DNA of 47,711 nt from an uncultured Bacteroides sp. (lineage in GTDB: Bacteria; Bacteroidota; Bacteroidia; Bacteroidales; Bacteroidaceae). Each line of letters opens with the position of its first letter. Within the stretch, counting starts at the first letter, position 1. Below the pieces are notes generated by a model. It was not told where the DNA came from, made no database searches, and saw only the letters and a program-made list of their open reading frames with translations. The DNA is taken from contig CAAFUN010000153.1 in assembly GCA_900766195.1 (NCBI GenBank), positions 1 to 47,711 of the forward strand. Direction: 5' to 3'. This document shows positions 19,286 to 27,831 of the stretch, piece by piece. A program made the translations under genes and the position numbers.

Positions 19286-22252
19286 ATGCAGACATTCCTT
19301 CAATTAGTAGCACAAGATCTTCACAACAAAGTGGGTAATGACCTCTCACGTACAGCAGTTGTTTTTCCAAACAAACGTGCCAGCTTGTTCTTCAATGAGC
19401 ACTTGGCAGCACAGAGCAACTGCCCGCTATGGTCACCTGCATACGTCAGCATCAGTGATTTATTCCGACAGTTATCTCCACTACAATCTGGTGATCCTAT
19501 CCGGCTGGTATGCGAACTCTATAAAGTATTTCGCGAAGAGACGAAGAGTGAAGAGTCATTGGATGATTTCTATTTCTGGGGTGAACTGCTCATAAGTGAC
19601 TTTGACGATGTAGATAAAAACTTAGTGGATGCCGACAAGCTTTTCTCTAATCTTCAGGATCTAAAGAATATCATGGACGACTATGAGTTTCTCAGTACTG
19701 AACAGGAGGAAGCTATACAGCAGTTCTTTCAGAATTTCTCTATTGAAAAAAGAACGATACTTAAAGAGAAGTTCATTTCATTGTGGGATAAACTAGGCGA
19801 TATATACCATCATTACCGAGACAACCTAACCAGCCTTGGCATTGCTTATGAAGGCATGATGTATCGCAACGTCATGGAACAACTAAAACCTGAGACGCTG
19901 AAGTATGATCGTTACGTATTTGTGGGTTTCAACGTATTGAATAAAGTAGAAACACGCTTTTTCGAATTACTAAGGGATGCAGGAAAAGCTATGTTCTATT
20001 GGGACTATGATATCTATTATACCCGCCTTCCTCGCGAACAGCAACCACCTTATACCCATGAAGCAGGTGAGTTCATTTTACGAAACCTTCAGATTTTTCC
20101 CAATGAACTTCCAGATACTTACTTTGATGTACTGAGACAGCCCAAAACTGTGCGCTATATTTCAGCACCGACAGAAAATGCACAAGCGCGCTACCTGCCT
20201 GAATGGATACGTAGTGTAATGAAGACAGATGTCTCTCAGAATCAAGATACATTCGCAAAATCTCCAGCGGACAACAGTACAAACCTATCAACAGAGAATA
20301 AATTAAATCTTTCGAAAGAAAAAGAAAATGCCGTGGTGCTTTGTAACGAGGCATTATTATTACCTGTGCTCCATTCCATTCCCCAGGAAGTACAGAATGT
20401 AAACATCACTATGGGATTTCCATTGGCACAGACTCCTATATATAGTTTTATTAATGCGCTGATGGAGCTTCAAACAGAGGGTTATCTCCCCGATACGGAA
20501 CGTTATCAGTATAGTGCCGTACTCTCCGTATTGAAGCATCCTTATTGCAGGCAATTATCGAAATTGGCAATCACTCTGGAAGAACAGTTAACCAAAGATA
20601 ACCGCTTCTATCCTCTCCCATCCGAACTGCGAAAAGATGATTTCTTAGATAAAGTGTTCACCCCACAGAACAGTACCTCTGCCTTGTGTACTTATCTGAC
20701 AGAACTGCTGCGTGATGTTTCTACACTTTACAGACAAGAAAAAGAAGACGGTGATATTTTCAATCAGCTTTACCGTGAATCATTATTCAAAAGTTTCACT
20801 ACGGTAAATAGAGTTTTGAATCTGATAGAGAACGGAGAGTTGAACGTGCAAGTGAGAACGTTGAAAAGACTGCTTACCCGCATTCTTTCCACCGCCAATA
20901 TTCCTTTCCATGGCGAACCGGCTATCGGTATGCAAGTGATGGGAGTACTGGAAACGCGTAATCTTGACTTTCGTAACCTCGTAATTCTATCGCTTAATGA
21001 AGGGCAATTGCCTAAAGCAGGAGGTGAATCATCTTTTATTCCTTACAACCTAAGGAAAGCATTCGGCATGACTACCATTGAGCACAAGAATGCAGTGTAT
21101 GCCTACTATTTCTACCGTCTGATACAACGGGCTGAGAATGTGACATTGATTTACAATACTGCTACTGATGGACTGAATCGTGGAGAAATGTCGCGCTTCA
21201 TGCTGCAATATCTTGTGGAATCCCCTCACGACAACATCATCCGTGAATATATTGAAGCCGGACAGTCTCCGCAAAGCAGCAGAGAAATAAAAATAGATAA
21301 AACGCAAGAAATCATCCGTAAGCTATACAATACCTATGATACAAGCCGTGGATCCAAAATGATATTGTCGCCATCAGCACTCAACACCTATTTGGATTGC
21401 CGATTGAAATTCTACTATCGGTATGTAGCCGGTCTTAAAGTGCCCGATGAAGTTAGTGCGGAAATTGACTCCGCATTGTTTGGTACTATCTTTCATCGCT
21501 CTGCTGAATTGGCATACTTACACCTCACCGCCCACGGAAAAGAAATAGAGAAAGAAGATCTGGAACGTCTCCTGCGTAATGACGTCAAGTTGCAAGATTT
21601 TGTAGACACTGCATTTAAAGAATGCTTTTTTCATGTGCTGCCTACAGACAAGACTGAATACAACGGTACACAACTGATTAATGCCAAGGTAATCAGTTCT
21701 TATCTCCGACAACTGTTGCGTAATGATCTTCAATATGCCCCTTTCCGTTTGGAGGAGATGGAAAAACAAGTAAGTCAAACTGTTGAAGTTGAAACACCAC
21801 TCGGAAAGTTGCGACTGAATATAGGTGGCACCATAGACCGCATGGATAGCAAGGAAGATACACTTCGCATTGTAGATTATAAAACGGGAGGTATTCCACA
21901 AACCCCACGGAATATTGAGCAGTTGTTTACTCCCGGAGACAGCAGACCCAACTATATTTTCCAGACTTTCCTGTATGCTCTCATTATGTGTGATATACAA
22001 AAGCTAAAAGTAGCACCTTCATTGCTTTATATCCACCGTGCAGCTTCGGACAGTTATTCACCAGTCATTGAGATGGGAGAACCCCGTCAACCCAAAATGC
22101 CGGTCAATAACTTTGCCTTCTATGAAGATGAGTTTCGTAAAAGACTTTATGTCTTATTGCAAGAGATATTTAACCCTGAAGAAGCCTTTACGCAAACAGA
22201 AGAAACAAAGAAGTGTGAGTATTGCGATTACAGAAAATTATGCAGAAGATAA
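19286..22252 (+). CDS. addB: AddB-type nuclease subunit with Fe-S cysteines
   Basis: The 988-residue product looks like the AddB/RexB partner of the upstream AddA. It lacks a canonical Walker A motif and carries a C-terminal RecB-type nuclease with GTIDRMDS and LRIVDYKTGG (near 850-870). Cysteines in the AddB iron-sulfur pattern are present: one in YLDCRLKFYYRY near 710, and C-x2-C-x5-C in KKCEYCDYRKLCRR at the very C-terminus. A Ser/Asn/Lys-rich low-complexity linker (about 310-351) parallels the insert in AddA. Co-directional with addA, so a two-gene operon is expected. The Bacteroidales proteins are divergent from Firmicutes AddB. Confidence 0.88.
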   Translation: MQTFLQLVAQDLHNKVGNDLSRTAVVFPNKRASLFFNEHLAAQSNCPLWSPAYVSISDLFRQLSPLQSGDPIRLVCELYKVFREETKSEESLDDFYFWGELLISDFDDVDKNLVDADKLFSNLQDLKNIMDDYEFLSTEQEEAIQQFFQNFSIEKRTILKEKFISLWDKLGDIYHHYRDNLTSLGIAYEGMMYRNVMEQLKPETLKYDRYVFVGFNVLNKVETRFFELLRDAGKAMFYWDYDIYYTRLPREQQPPYTHEAGEFILRNLQIFPNELPDTYFDVLRQPKTVRYISAPTENAQARYLPEWIRSVMKTDVSQNQDTFAKSPADNSTNLSTENKLNLSKEKENAVVLCNEALLLPVLHSIPQEVQNVNITMGFPLAQTPIYSFINALMELQTEGYLPDTERYQYSAVLSVLKHPYCRQLSKLAITLEEQLTKDNRFYPLPSELRKDDFLDKVFTPQNSTSALCTYLTELLRDVSTLYRQEKEDGDIFNQLYRESLFKSFTTVNRVLNLIENGELNVQVRTLKRLLTRILSTANIPFHGEPAIGMQVMGVLETRNLDFRNLVILSLNEGQLPKAGGESSFIPYNLRKAFGMTTIEHKNAVYAYYFYRLIQRAENVTLIYNTATDGLNRGEMSRFMLQYLVESPHDNIIREYIEAGQSPQSSREIKIDKTQEIIRKLYNTYDTSRGSKMILSPSALNTYLDCRLKFYYRYVAGLKVPDEVSAEIDSALFGTIFHRSAELAYLHLTAHGKEIEKEDLERLLRNDVKLQDFVDTAFKECFFHVLPTDKTEYNGTQLINAKVISSYLRQLLRNDLQYAPFRLEEMEKQVSQTVEVETPLGKLRLNIGGTIDRMDSKEDTLRIVDYKTGGIPQTPRNIEQLFTPGDSRPNYIFQTFLYALIMCDIQKLKVAPSLLYIHRAASDSYSPVIEMGEPRQPKMPVNNFAFYEDEFRKRLYVLLQEIFNPEEAFTQTEETKKCEYCDYRKLCRR

Positions 22253-22259
22253 TAAAAAA

Positions 22260-22285
22260 AGCTCCGAATCTCTTGACTCGGAGCT
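22260..22285 (-). terminator. Terminator for leftward transcription after the pseudogene
   Basis: AGCTCCGA (22260-22267) pairs with TCGGAGCT (22278-22285). The A run just before it on the plus strand becomes a U run for minus-strand transcripts, so it should stop transcription coming from the pseudogene side. It may also shield the addB 3' end. Confidence 0.7.
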
Positions 22286-22317
22286 AAACAAACAGCAAAC
22301 CAGCAGGTAAGTTATTC

Positions 22318-22666
22318 CTACACTTTTCCCCCTTTTTCTTTAAACAGAATAGTTTCTTCGCTAGTGGTGTCACTCTTATCACTAAGTATGACTACCTATA
22401 AACTTTTCCGGTTTGTTTCTCTCTAACAAGGATTCCCCTTATAGAAACTTCCGGATAATTTTTTTTCAAAACTTCAATTATAGTACTTGGTAAATCTTCA
22501 ATATTTATATCTTCAAATCTCCCAGTATCTATTTTTGAAGTTTGTCTACTACCAGTAAATCAATTGGAGTGTCTACAGAATCTGCTTTCACCGGATTTTG
22601 AGCTAACACTAGTGATGCGCTCGATCCCATTATTATTCCTACAATTAATAATAATGCCTTTTTCAC
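22318..22666 (-). pseudogene. Frameshifted small secreted (PepSY-like) protein
   Basis: On the minus strand a GTG (22664-22666) opens a signal peptide: VKKALLLIVGIIMGSSASLV, then LAQNPVKADSVDTPI. The frame then breaks, but a second frame continues with SRQTSKIDTGRFEDINIEDL and goes on PSTIIEVLKKNYPEVS and GKVYR. After a second break a third frame gives VILSDKSDTTSEETILFKEK and a stop at 22318. Joined, the pieces resemble the roughly 100-residue secreted Bacteroides proteins whose body reads like a PepSY-type repeat (ELPxxIxxxLKKxYPE). Two shifts in one short gene suggest decay; assembly error is the alternative. Confidence 0.65.
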
Positions 22667-22950
22667 TTTTCAGCACTTTAAACAAATGATTTAGTTTTCG
22701 TCTACACTATAATAGAAACAAAACCCATGCCACCATAACAGAAAAAACATAAATCATTGTAAAACAGATAAATAAACAAATGAATAGAATAGTTAAGTGT
22801 AGAAAAGTTGTAGAATTTATGCATTAGTTGTAGAAAATATCCACAATTAATCAAGTAACATATCTGTAAACATATGAATATACAAGAATATAATTCATTG
22901 TTTAGATAAAAAGCCAACCTTTCTATTTATCCTCTGAAACAAGAAAACAG
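22667..22950. other. AT-rich gap without a gene
   Basis: No convincing reading frame is seen. The stretch contains a short imperfect direct repeat (GTTGTAGAA twice, near 22807 and 22829). It separates the pseudogene from the GlsB-type gene. Confidence 0.6.
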
Positions 22951-23205
22951 TCACCTTGACGACCTAAAAAGAGAAGCAAGCCATAAAAGTAATATAGCTC
23001 CAACGGTAGACGTTGTTAGACTTCCTGCCATATTGGTTGTCTCAAAACCCAATAAACCAAACACCCAACCGCCTAAAACACCACCGACAATACCTAAGAG
23101 AAGGTTTACCAATATACCAAATCCGCCACCACGCGTAATGATACCTGCCAACCAACCGGCAACAATACCTATTAATATATACCAAAAGAAATTCATAAGA
23201 TCCAA
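22951..23205 (-). CDS. GlsB/YeaQ/YmgE-type membrane protein
   Basis: This 84-residue protein consists almost entirely of three glycine-rich membrane helices: FFWYILIGIVAGWLAGII, then GGGFGILVNLLLGIVGGVLGG, then a last helix VGAILLLWLASLF. The order and the glycine-rich pattern match the transglycosylase-associated / GlsB-YeaQ family of stress-linked small inner-membrane proteins, whose molecular role is not settled. M4 is an alternative start. It stands alone, with 117 bp to the upstream histidine kinase gene on the same strand. Confidence 0.88.
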   Translation of the reverse strand: MDLMNFFWYILIGIVAGWLAGIITRGGGFGILVNLLLGIVGGVLGGWVFGLLGFETTNMAGSLTTSTVGAILLLWLASLFRSSR

Positions 23206-23322
23206 ATTTTAAAGTTAAATGCTACTGTAATTTATAAACAGTATATTATCTTAAAATGTTCGGAAAATAAAAAGATGACTCTAAAATTCACGAAATAACA
23301 CTTCTTTTAGCAAATAAAAAAC

Positions 23323-24627
23323 TTAAGAAAATAAGATACGAAAACGAGTAAGACCATCACTATAGGTATGCAAAGAGAAAGTACAACCATGGCGACTTAG
23401 CACTTCACGAATGAAGACAAGGCCAATGCCTTGCCCATTGGGTTTAGTAGAAAAAAACGGACTAAACAACTTAGCTTCTACTTCCTTTGATATTCCTGCA
23501 CCATTGTCTATTACTTCAATACATGTAGGACAAGAAGTCTTTACAATTACTTCACCTTGGTTAGCAGTATTGGTTTCAATACTTTCCACTGCATTTTTTA
23601 TAATATTCACCAAAGCCTGCTCAAAAAGAGAAGCATCAACCTTTACAGTCCCTACTTTAGGATCGCACTCCAAGATTAGTTTCACATGGCGATCATTGCA
23701 CATTCCTTCCATAAATCTTTTGCAGGAAGCCACCAACTCATTAAGCTTCACAGGTGCCAGATTGGGTTCGGGAATCTTCACTACATCAGCAAACCGGGTA
23801 ATAAAGCGACTCATGGAGAAGCAACGGTCGGTGCATACATGCATCACCTCGCAGATATCTTCCATATCCTCTTCCTCAGAAAGTGCTTGTTCCATTGTAT
23901 CAAGTGTGGAAATTATACCCGCTGTTGTATTGTTCACCTCATGGGCAATCATACGGATCACTTTTTCATAGGCCCGCTTTTCTGCTTTCATCACTTCGTC
24001 GGTCATTTGTTCGATCAGATAAAACGAATGCTTAAACCCGCGATCTATAAAAGTTGAATGAACGCATCTGTAAATATTGGCATCGTTGAGACGGATAACC
24101 GAAGTCTGTCCTCGGGGTATTGCAACCAACTGCTCGGTAAGTGGAGAACCAAGTTGATTGAGCTTCTTTCCCAAGACATCTTCTAAACGAACACCGAACA
24201 CTTTCAATGCCATCGGGTTCATTTGCGATATTTCATCATCCAGCGACAGAATAACCACACCCATAGGAGAAGCTTGAATCAACAAATCCATGAAATGGTT
24301 CTGCTCACGCAGGCGTAAGCGTTCATTCTTCAACTGCTCCATCATACGGTTAAACACATTTACGATGCGATCGGCCTCATACTGTCCCACCATGCTAAGA
24401 CGACTGCTGAAATCTTGTTCACGCAAAAGCTCCATACCACTGCCTATGGTATTCATCGGCTTCACTATCTTGCGGTAAAAGACGAATATGAAAATAAGAA
24501 TAAAAGCAATGATACCCTCTACAATATAGATATGCATAGGGATCATCTTACCGGACAGGTAGAAAAGCGTAACTCCCAGACCTAGTAAGAAAAGTATCAG
24601 TATTGCGAAATATACTTTTATTCGCAC
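23323..24627 (-). CDS. NtrB-type sensor histidine kinase (HAMP, PAS)
   Basis: The 434-residue protein has two membrane helices at the N-terminus (about 4-25 and 31-50) with almost no periplasmic loop, a HAMP-like segment (about 52-103), a PAS domain (about 110-215), the phosphoacceptor H229 in RMIAHEVNNT, and a HATPase_c domain with NIIKNAVES, DNGAGI and GQGIGL. The tiny loop suggests that it senses a membrane or cytosolic signal. Its start is 12 bp after the stop of the NtrC-type regulator gene, so the two are co-transcribed and form a cognate pair. tolC upstream is the likely target. Confidence 0.92.
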   Translation of the reverse strand: MRIKVYFAILILFLLGLGVTLFYLSGKMIPMHIYIVEGIIAFILIFIFVFYRKIVKPMNTIGSGMELLREQDFSSRLSMVGQYEADRIVNVFNRMMEQLKNERLRLREQNHFMDLLIQASPMGVVILSLDDEISQMNPMALKVFGVRLEDVLGKKLNQLGSPLTEQLVAIPRGQTSVIRLNDANIYRCVHSTFIDRGFKHSFYLIEQMTDEVMKAEKRAYEKVIRMIAHEVNNTTAGIISTLDTMEQALSEEEDMEDICEVMHVCTDRCFSMSRFITRFADVVKIPEPNLAPVKLNELVASCKRFMEGMCNDRHVKLILECDPKVGTVKVDASLFEQALVNIIKNAVESIETNTANQGEVIVKTSCPTCIEVIDNGAGISKEVEAKLFSPFFSTKPNGQGIGLVFIREVLSRHGCTFSLHTYSDGLTRFRILFS

Positions 24628-24639
24628 GCTATGGATGTA

Positions 24640-26001
24640 TTATTTTTCATTCACTACAATGTTGTATTTTTCTAAACGACGGTAGAGTGCAGCGCGACTG
24701 ATGCCCAAACTTACTGCCATCTGACTAAGATTTCCCTTATAACGGTCGAGCGACTGCAAAATAGTTTGCCGCTCAATCTCATCCAAAGTCATTCCGGTTA
24801 AAGATGTACTGTCCGCCGTCTTTACTTGCTCATCGATACGTTGATATTGATTTTCAAAGTCCGCTGCATTCAGTGTTTGCTTTCCGCTAACCAAAATAGT
24901 CCGCTCCACCAAGTTTTTCAGTTCACGAATATTACCCGGATAGGGCAAGCGGGAAAGGAAGTTCAATGCATCGGCAGAGAATTCGGTATGTGGCAAATTA
25001 TTAGTCTCCGCCTGCCTATCAGCAAAATGACGGACCAGCAATGGTATATCTTCTCTACGCTCACGCAGAGCCGGTAGTTTAACGGTTATCAGATTAATGC
25101 GGTAGAACAGATCTTCACGAAACTTCCGATCAGCAACCATCTTACTTAAATCGGCATTTGTTGCCGAAACCACACGTATATCCGTTTTACGGGGACGGCT
25201 ATCTCCCAACACCTCAAAGGTCTGATCTTGCAATACCCGCAAGAGTTTTACCTGACAGGAAAGATCAAGATCTCCTATCTCATCTAAGAAAATAGTACCT
25301 TTATTAGCCAACTCAAAACGTCCGATACGATCGGATGTAGCATCGGTAAAAGCTCCTTTCTTATGCCCAAACATTTCACTCTCAAACAGACTTTGTGAAA
25401 TACCGCCCAGATTGACCTTGACAAAAGGCTGTTTTGCACGCTGACTGTTGATATGTATAGCTTCGGCAATAAGCTCCTTACCTGTTCCACTTTCACCGGT
25501 AATCAACACTGAAGCGTTGGTGCAAGCTATGCGTGCCACGGTATTCAACACTTCCATCAAGCCGGCGGACTTGCCAATGATATGACTTCTGTTTAAAGCA
25601 TCAGTCTGTTCATCAGGCACATGCTTGGGACTGGTGCTCAGTTCGAGTGCAGTCTCTATACGTTGCAGAAGTGCTGCATTATTCCACGGCTTTGTAATAA
25701 AATCAAAGGCGCCCGCCTGCATTCCTTGTACGGCAAGCTGAATACTTCCCCATGCCGTCATTAATATAACAGGGACTTCGGGACGAAATATCTTCACTTG
25801 TTTCAATAAAGTCAATCCCTCTTCACCCGAAGTTGATAAAGTGAAGTTCATATCCATCAGAATCAGTTGCGGAGCCTCCACACGAATGACATCTATTGCA
25901 TCGCGCGGACCGGATACAGCCTGTGGTTCATAGCCTGCGCGTTTCAACATAAAAACAAGTGAAGAGCGCACCACACTATCGTCATCAATTATCAATATCA
26001 T
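24640..26001 (-). CDS. NtrC-family sigma-54 activator (response regulator)
   Basis: The 453-residue protein has a receiver domain (about 1-118, phosphoacceptor D50), an AAA+ sigma-54 activation domain (about 140-375) and a Fis-type HTH (about 410-453). Walker A is GESGTGKE (169-176) and Walker B is GTIFLDEIGDL (235-245). The sigma-54 contact loop reads GAFTDA (216-221) instead of the canonical GAFTGA. It would hydrolyse ATP to open sigma-54 promoters; one lies upstream of tolC in this window, with a matching array of dyad sites. The gene follows tolC after a 119-bp gap on the same strand, so autoregulation through tolC read-through is plausible. Confidence 0.93.
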   Translation of the reverse strand: MILIIDDDSVVRSSLVFMLKRAGYEPQAVSGPRDAIDVIRVEAPQLILMDMNFTLSTSGEEGLTLLKQVKIFRPEVPVILMTAWGSIQLAVQGMQAGAFDFITKPWNNAALLQRIETALELSTSPKHVPDEQTDALNRSHIIGKSAGLMEVLNTVARIACTNASVLITGESGTGKELIAEAIHINSQRAKQPFVKVNLGGISQSLFESEMFGHKKGAFTDATSDRIGRFELANKGTIFLDEIGDLDLSCQVKLLRVLQDQTFEVLGDSRPRKTDIRVVSATNADLSKMVADRKFREDLFYRINLITVKLPALRERREDIPLLVRHFADRQAETNNLPHTEFSADALNFLSRLPYPGNIRELKNLVERTILVSGKQTLNAADFENQYQRIDEQVKTADSTSLTGMTLDEIERQTILQSLDRYKGNLSQMAVSLGISRAALYRRLEKYNIVVNEK

Positions 26002-26120
26002 AAGCCATATAGGATTTTCTGTAACAAAAATAAGTATTCCTAACTAAACACCAACTCTAAAAGATGTTTTTTCACGTTATAGCCGCTAACTGTCAGCACA
26101 TCTCTTTCTATAAGACACAC

Positions 26121-27608
26121 TCAACTTCTCACAATATCATCAAAATCGGCCTCCAACTCACTGTTTCTTTCGAAATCCCACAATGTCAGGCTGCGAATCT
26201 GATAATAATAATACCAATAAGAGAAAAGTTCCGAAATGTGCTTTTTCCTTGCTTTATCCTTTGAGTTTTGAGAATCATTCAAGTCAAGAGTGCTTATTTT
26301 TCCTATCATGAATGTTTCTACACTGGTTTTATAACGCTTTTCGGCTATAACATCCGCCTGAGTGGCAATGTCAAGTTGTTGCGCCTGATTATTAAAGTTA
26401 GCAACCAATAGATAAATATTCTGATTAAAGTCCATCTGCTCCTGACGTATCTTTGAAAGCACCACTTCACGATTACTCTTTGCTACGCGAACCTTTCCAC
26501 GACGCTTGCCCCAATCGAGTATAGGAACCTTCACTCCCACCTGAACAATCTGATCATCCAATAAGTTGCGGTAGGCGGACGACAAGGTATGATTTTGTCC
26601 TGTATAGCCCACACTGGCAAACAAGCTTATGTTACGCAGATTACCTTGTGCTTTGGCCACATCAAAGTCAGCCTCCAACTGGCGACGACGAATATTCTGC
26701 GCAAAGGAATTACGTTCCAAGGCCTTGTTCAATACCAGATTATATTCCATCTTTAAATCAGATACAGACTCCGGTAGTACAGGATTTAGATTCTCATCTT
26801 CGGAAAGTCCCAAGAATGAACGCAACTGAAACATCTTGGCATTCAAATTACTTTCCGCCTCGGTTACATCGGCTTTTCCTTGCAAAGCATTAAGTTTCAA
26901 CTGAAGTAAATCATTCTCTGATATTTGCCCCATCCTTCGTTTGGCAATGGCCACCTCATAGAGCCGATCGGCATTTACTTTATTCTGCCTATCGGTCTCT
27001 AGAGATTCCTTGGCCAATAACAAATCAAAAAAGTATGTGATGGTTTTCATAGTAACGGATTCTGTAGCCGAGATAAAAGCTGCTTTTGCTTCTTCGTACT
27101 TAACTGGTTCGATACGTCTACTCCATTTCAGTGAATTGACTCCGAAGATGGGTTGCGTTAATTGCAAGCTCACAGGTACGGACATATACTGTTTAATTCC
27201 ACCGGCACCCAACTGCTTCATAAAATCGAGTGAAGAAGCTAATGAAAGCTTTCCCCCGGTAAACCAAAGGTTTTGATCAACAGATAATGCTCCTGAAAGT
27301 CCAAGTGTATTATTGCGTACGAAGGAATATGATCCGTCTGAATTTTGATAAGAATTATAAGACTTATTATAGTTAGGCAGTGTACCGGTGAGATTAACTT
27401 CCGGCAGCAAATCGGCACGGAAAGTGCGATACTCCCAATAAGCTGTTTTCAACTCGTTCAGCGCAACAGCAGCATCAACAGACTGCACACGAGCCAAAGC
27501 AATAGCCTCATTCAAAGTCAGCATACGTTCATTGGATATCGTTTCTCCCAGAGCAAAGCTACCGCCGGACAACAACATGCTAACACTAAGTATAATAATC
27601 TTCTTCAT
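26121..27608 (-). CDS. TolC-family outer-membrane efflux protein
   Basis: The start at 27608 is chosen over a longer frame because it begins a signal peptide (MKKIIILSVSMLLSGGSFAL) and lies about 20 nt after the expected transcript start of the sigma-54 promoter; the longer frame would begin upstream of that promoter. The 495-residue product has the duplicated TolC pattern (LNEAIALARVQSVDAAVALNE; helical barrel repeats; LNLNAKMFQLRSFLG) of the outer-membrane channel in tripartite efflux or secretion. Unusually, no membrane-fusion protein or inner-membrane pump is next to it; its partners must be elsewhere. Confidence 0.9.
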   Translation of the reverse strand: MKKIIILSVSMLLSGGSFALGETISNERMLTLNEAIALARVQSVDAAVALNELKTAYWEYRTFRADLLPEVNLTGTLPNYNKSYNSYQNSDGSYSFVRNNTLGLSGALSVDQNLWFTGGKLSLASSLDFMKQLGAGGIKQYMSVPVSLQLTQPIFGVNSLKWSRRIEPVKYEEAKAAFISATESVTMKTITYFFDLLLAKESLETDRQNKVNADRLYEVAIAKRRMGQISENDLLQLKLNALQGKADVTEAESNLNAKMFQLRSFLGLSEDENLNPVLPESVSDLKMEYNLVLNKALERNSFAQNIRRRQLEADFDVAKAQGNLRNISLFASVGYTGQNHTLSSAYRNLLDDQIVQVGVKVPILDWGKRRGKVRVAKSNREVVLSKIRQEQMDFNQNIYLLVANFNNQAQQLDIATQADVIAEKRYKTSVETFMIGKISTLDLNDSQNSKDKARKKHISELFSYWYYYYQIRSLTLWDFERNSELEADFDDIVRS

Positions 27609-27639
27609 GTTTACCAAATAAATAGTTGCAAACATAAAG

Positions 27640-27654
27640 GCAAAGAATATGCCA
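27640..27654 (-). promoter_or_regulatory. Sigma-54 promoter of tolC
   Basis: The minus strand reads TGGCATATTCTTTGC, matching the sigma-54 consensus TGGCAYR-N4-TTGC, with the invariant GG (27652-27653) and GC (27640-27641) at exactly the -24/-12 spacing. Transcription should start near 27628, leaving about 20 nt before the tolC ATG at 27608. Confidence 0.85.
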
Positions 27655-27723
27655 AAAGGCTCTGAAGGCTCTGTGGCTAGGATAGTGTCCGTTTCCGAAC
27701 AGTTGCGTTGTTCAATAATGAAC

Positions 27724-27804
27724 AACAGATCATGTGTTTGCCTTCAACTGATGATGTGTTGAGCCTCAACAGATGATGTGTTTGACCCTAACAGATGATG
27801 TGTT
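27724..27804. promoter_or_regulatory. Four-site enhancer array upstream of tolC
   Basis: Four copies of the 15-bp near-palindrome AACAGATGATGTGTT start at 27724, 27746, 27768 and 27790, exactly 22 bp apart. The consensus AACAnATnATnTGTT is symmetric at 12 of 14 arm positions. They lie about 96-176 bp upstream of the predicted sigma-54 transcript start, the usual place for activator binding. The NtrC-type regulator encoded two genes downstream is the natural candidate to bind them. Confidence 0.8.
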
Positions 27805-27831
27805 TACGATGGGCTCCATATCAACTAAGAT

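Noticed and set aside
27609..27725. 39-residue N-terminal extension of TolC
   Set aside because: The extension would start upstream of the sigma-54 promoter and put the signal peptide in the interior of the protein.
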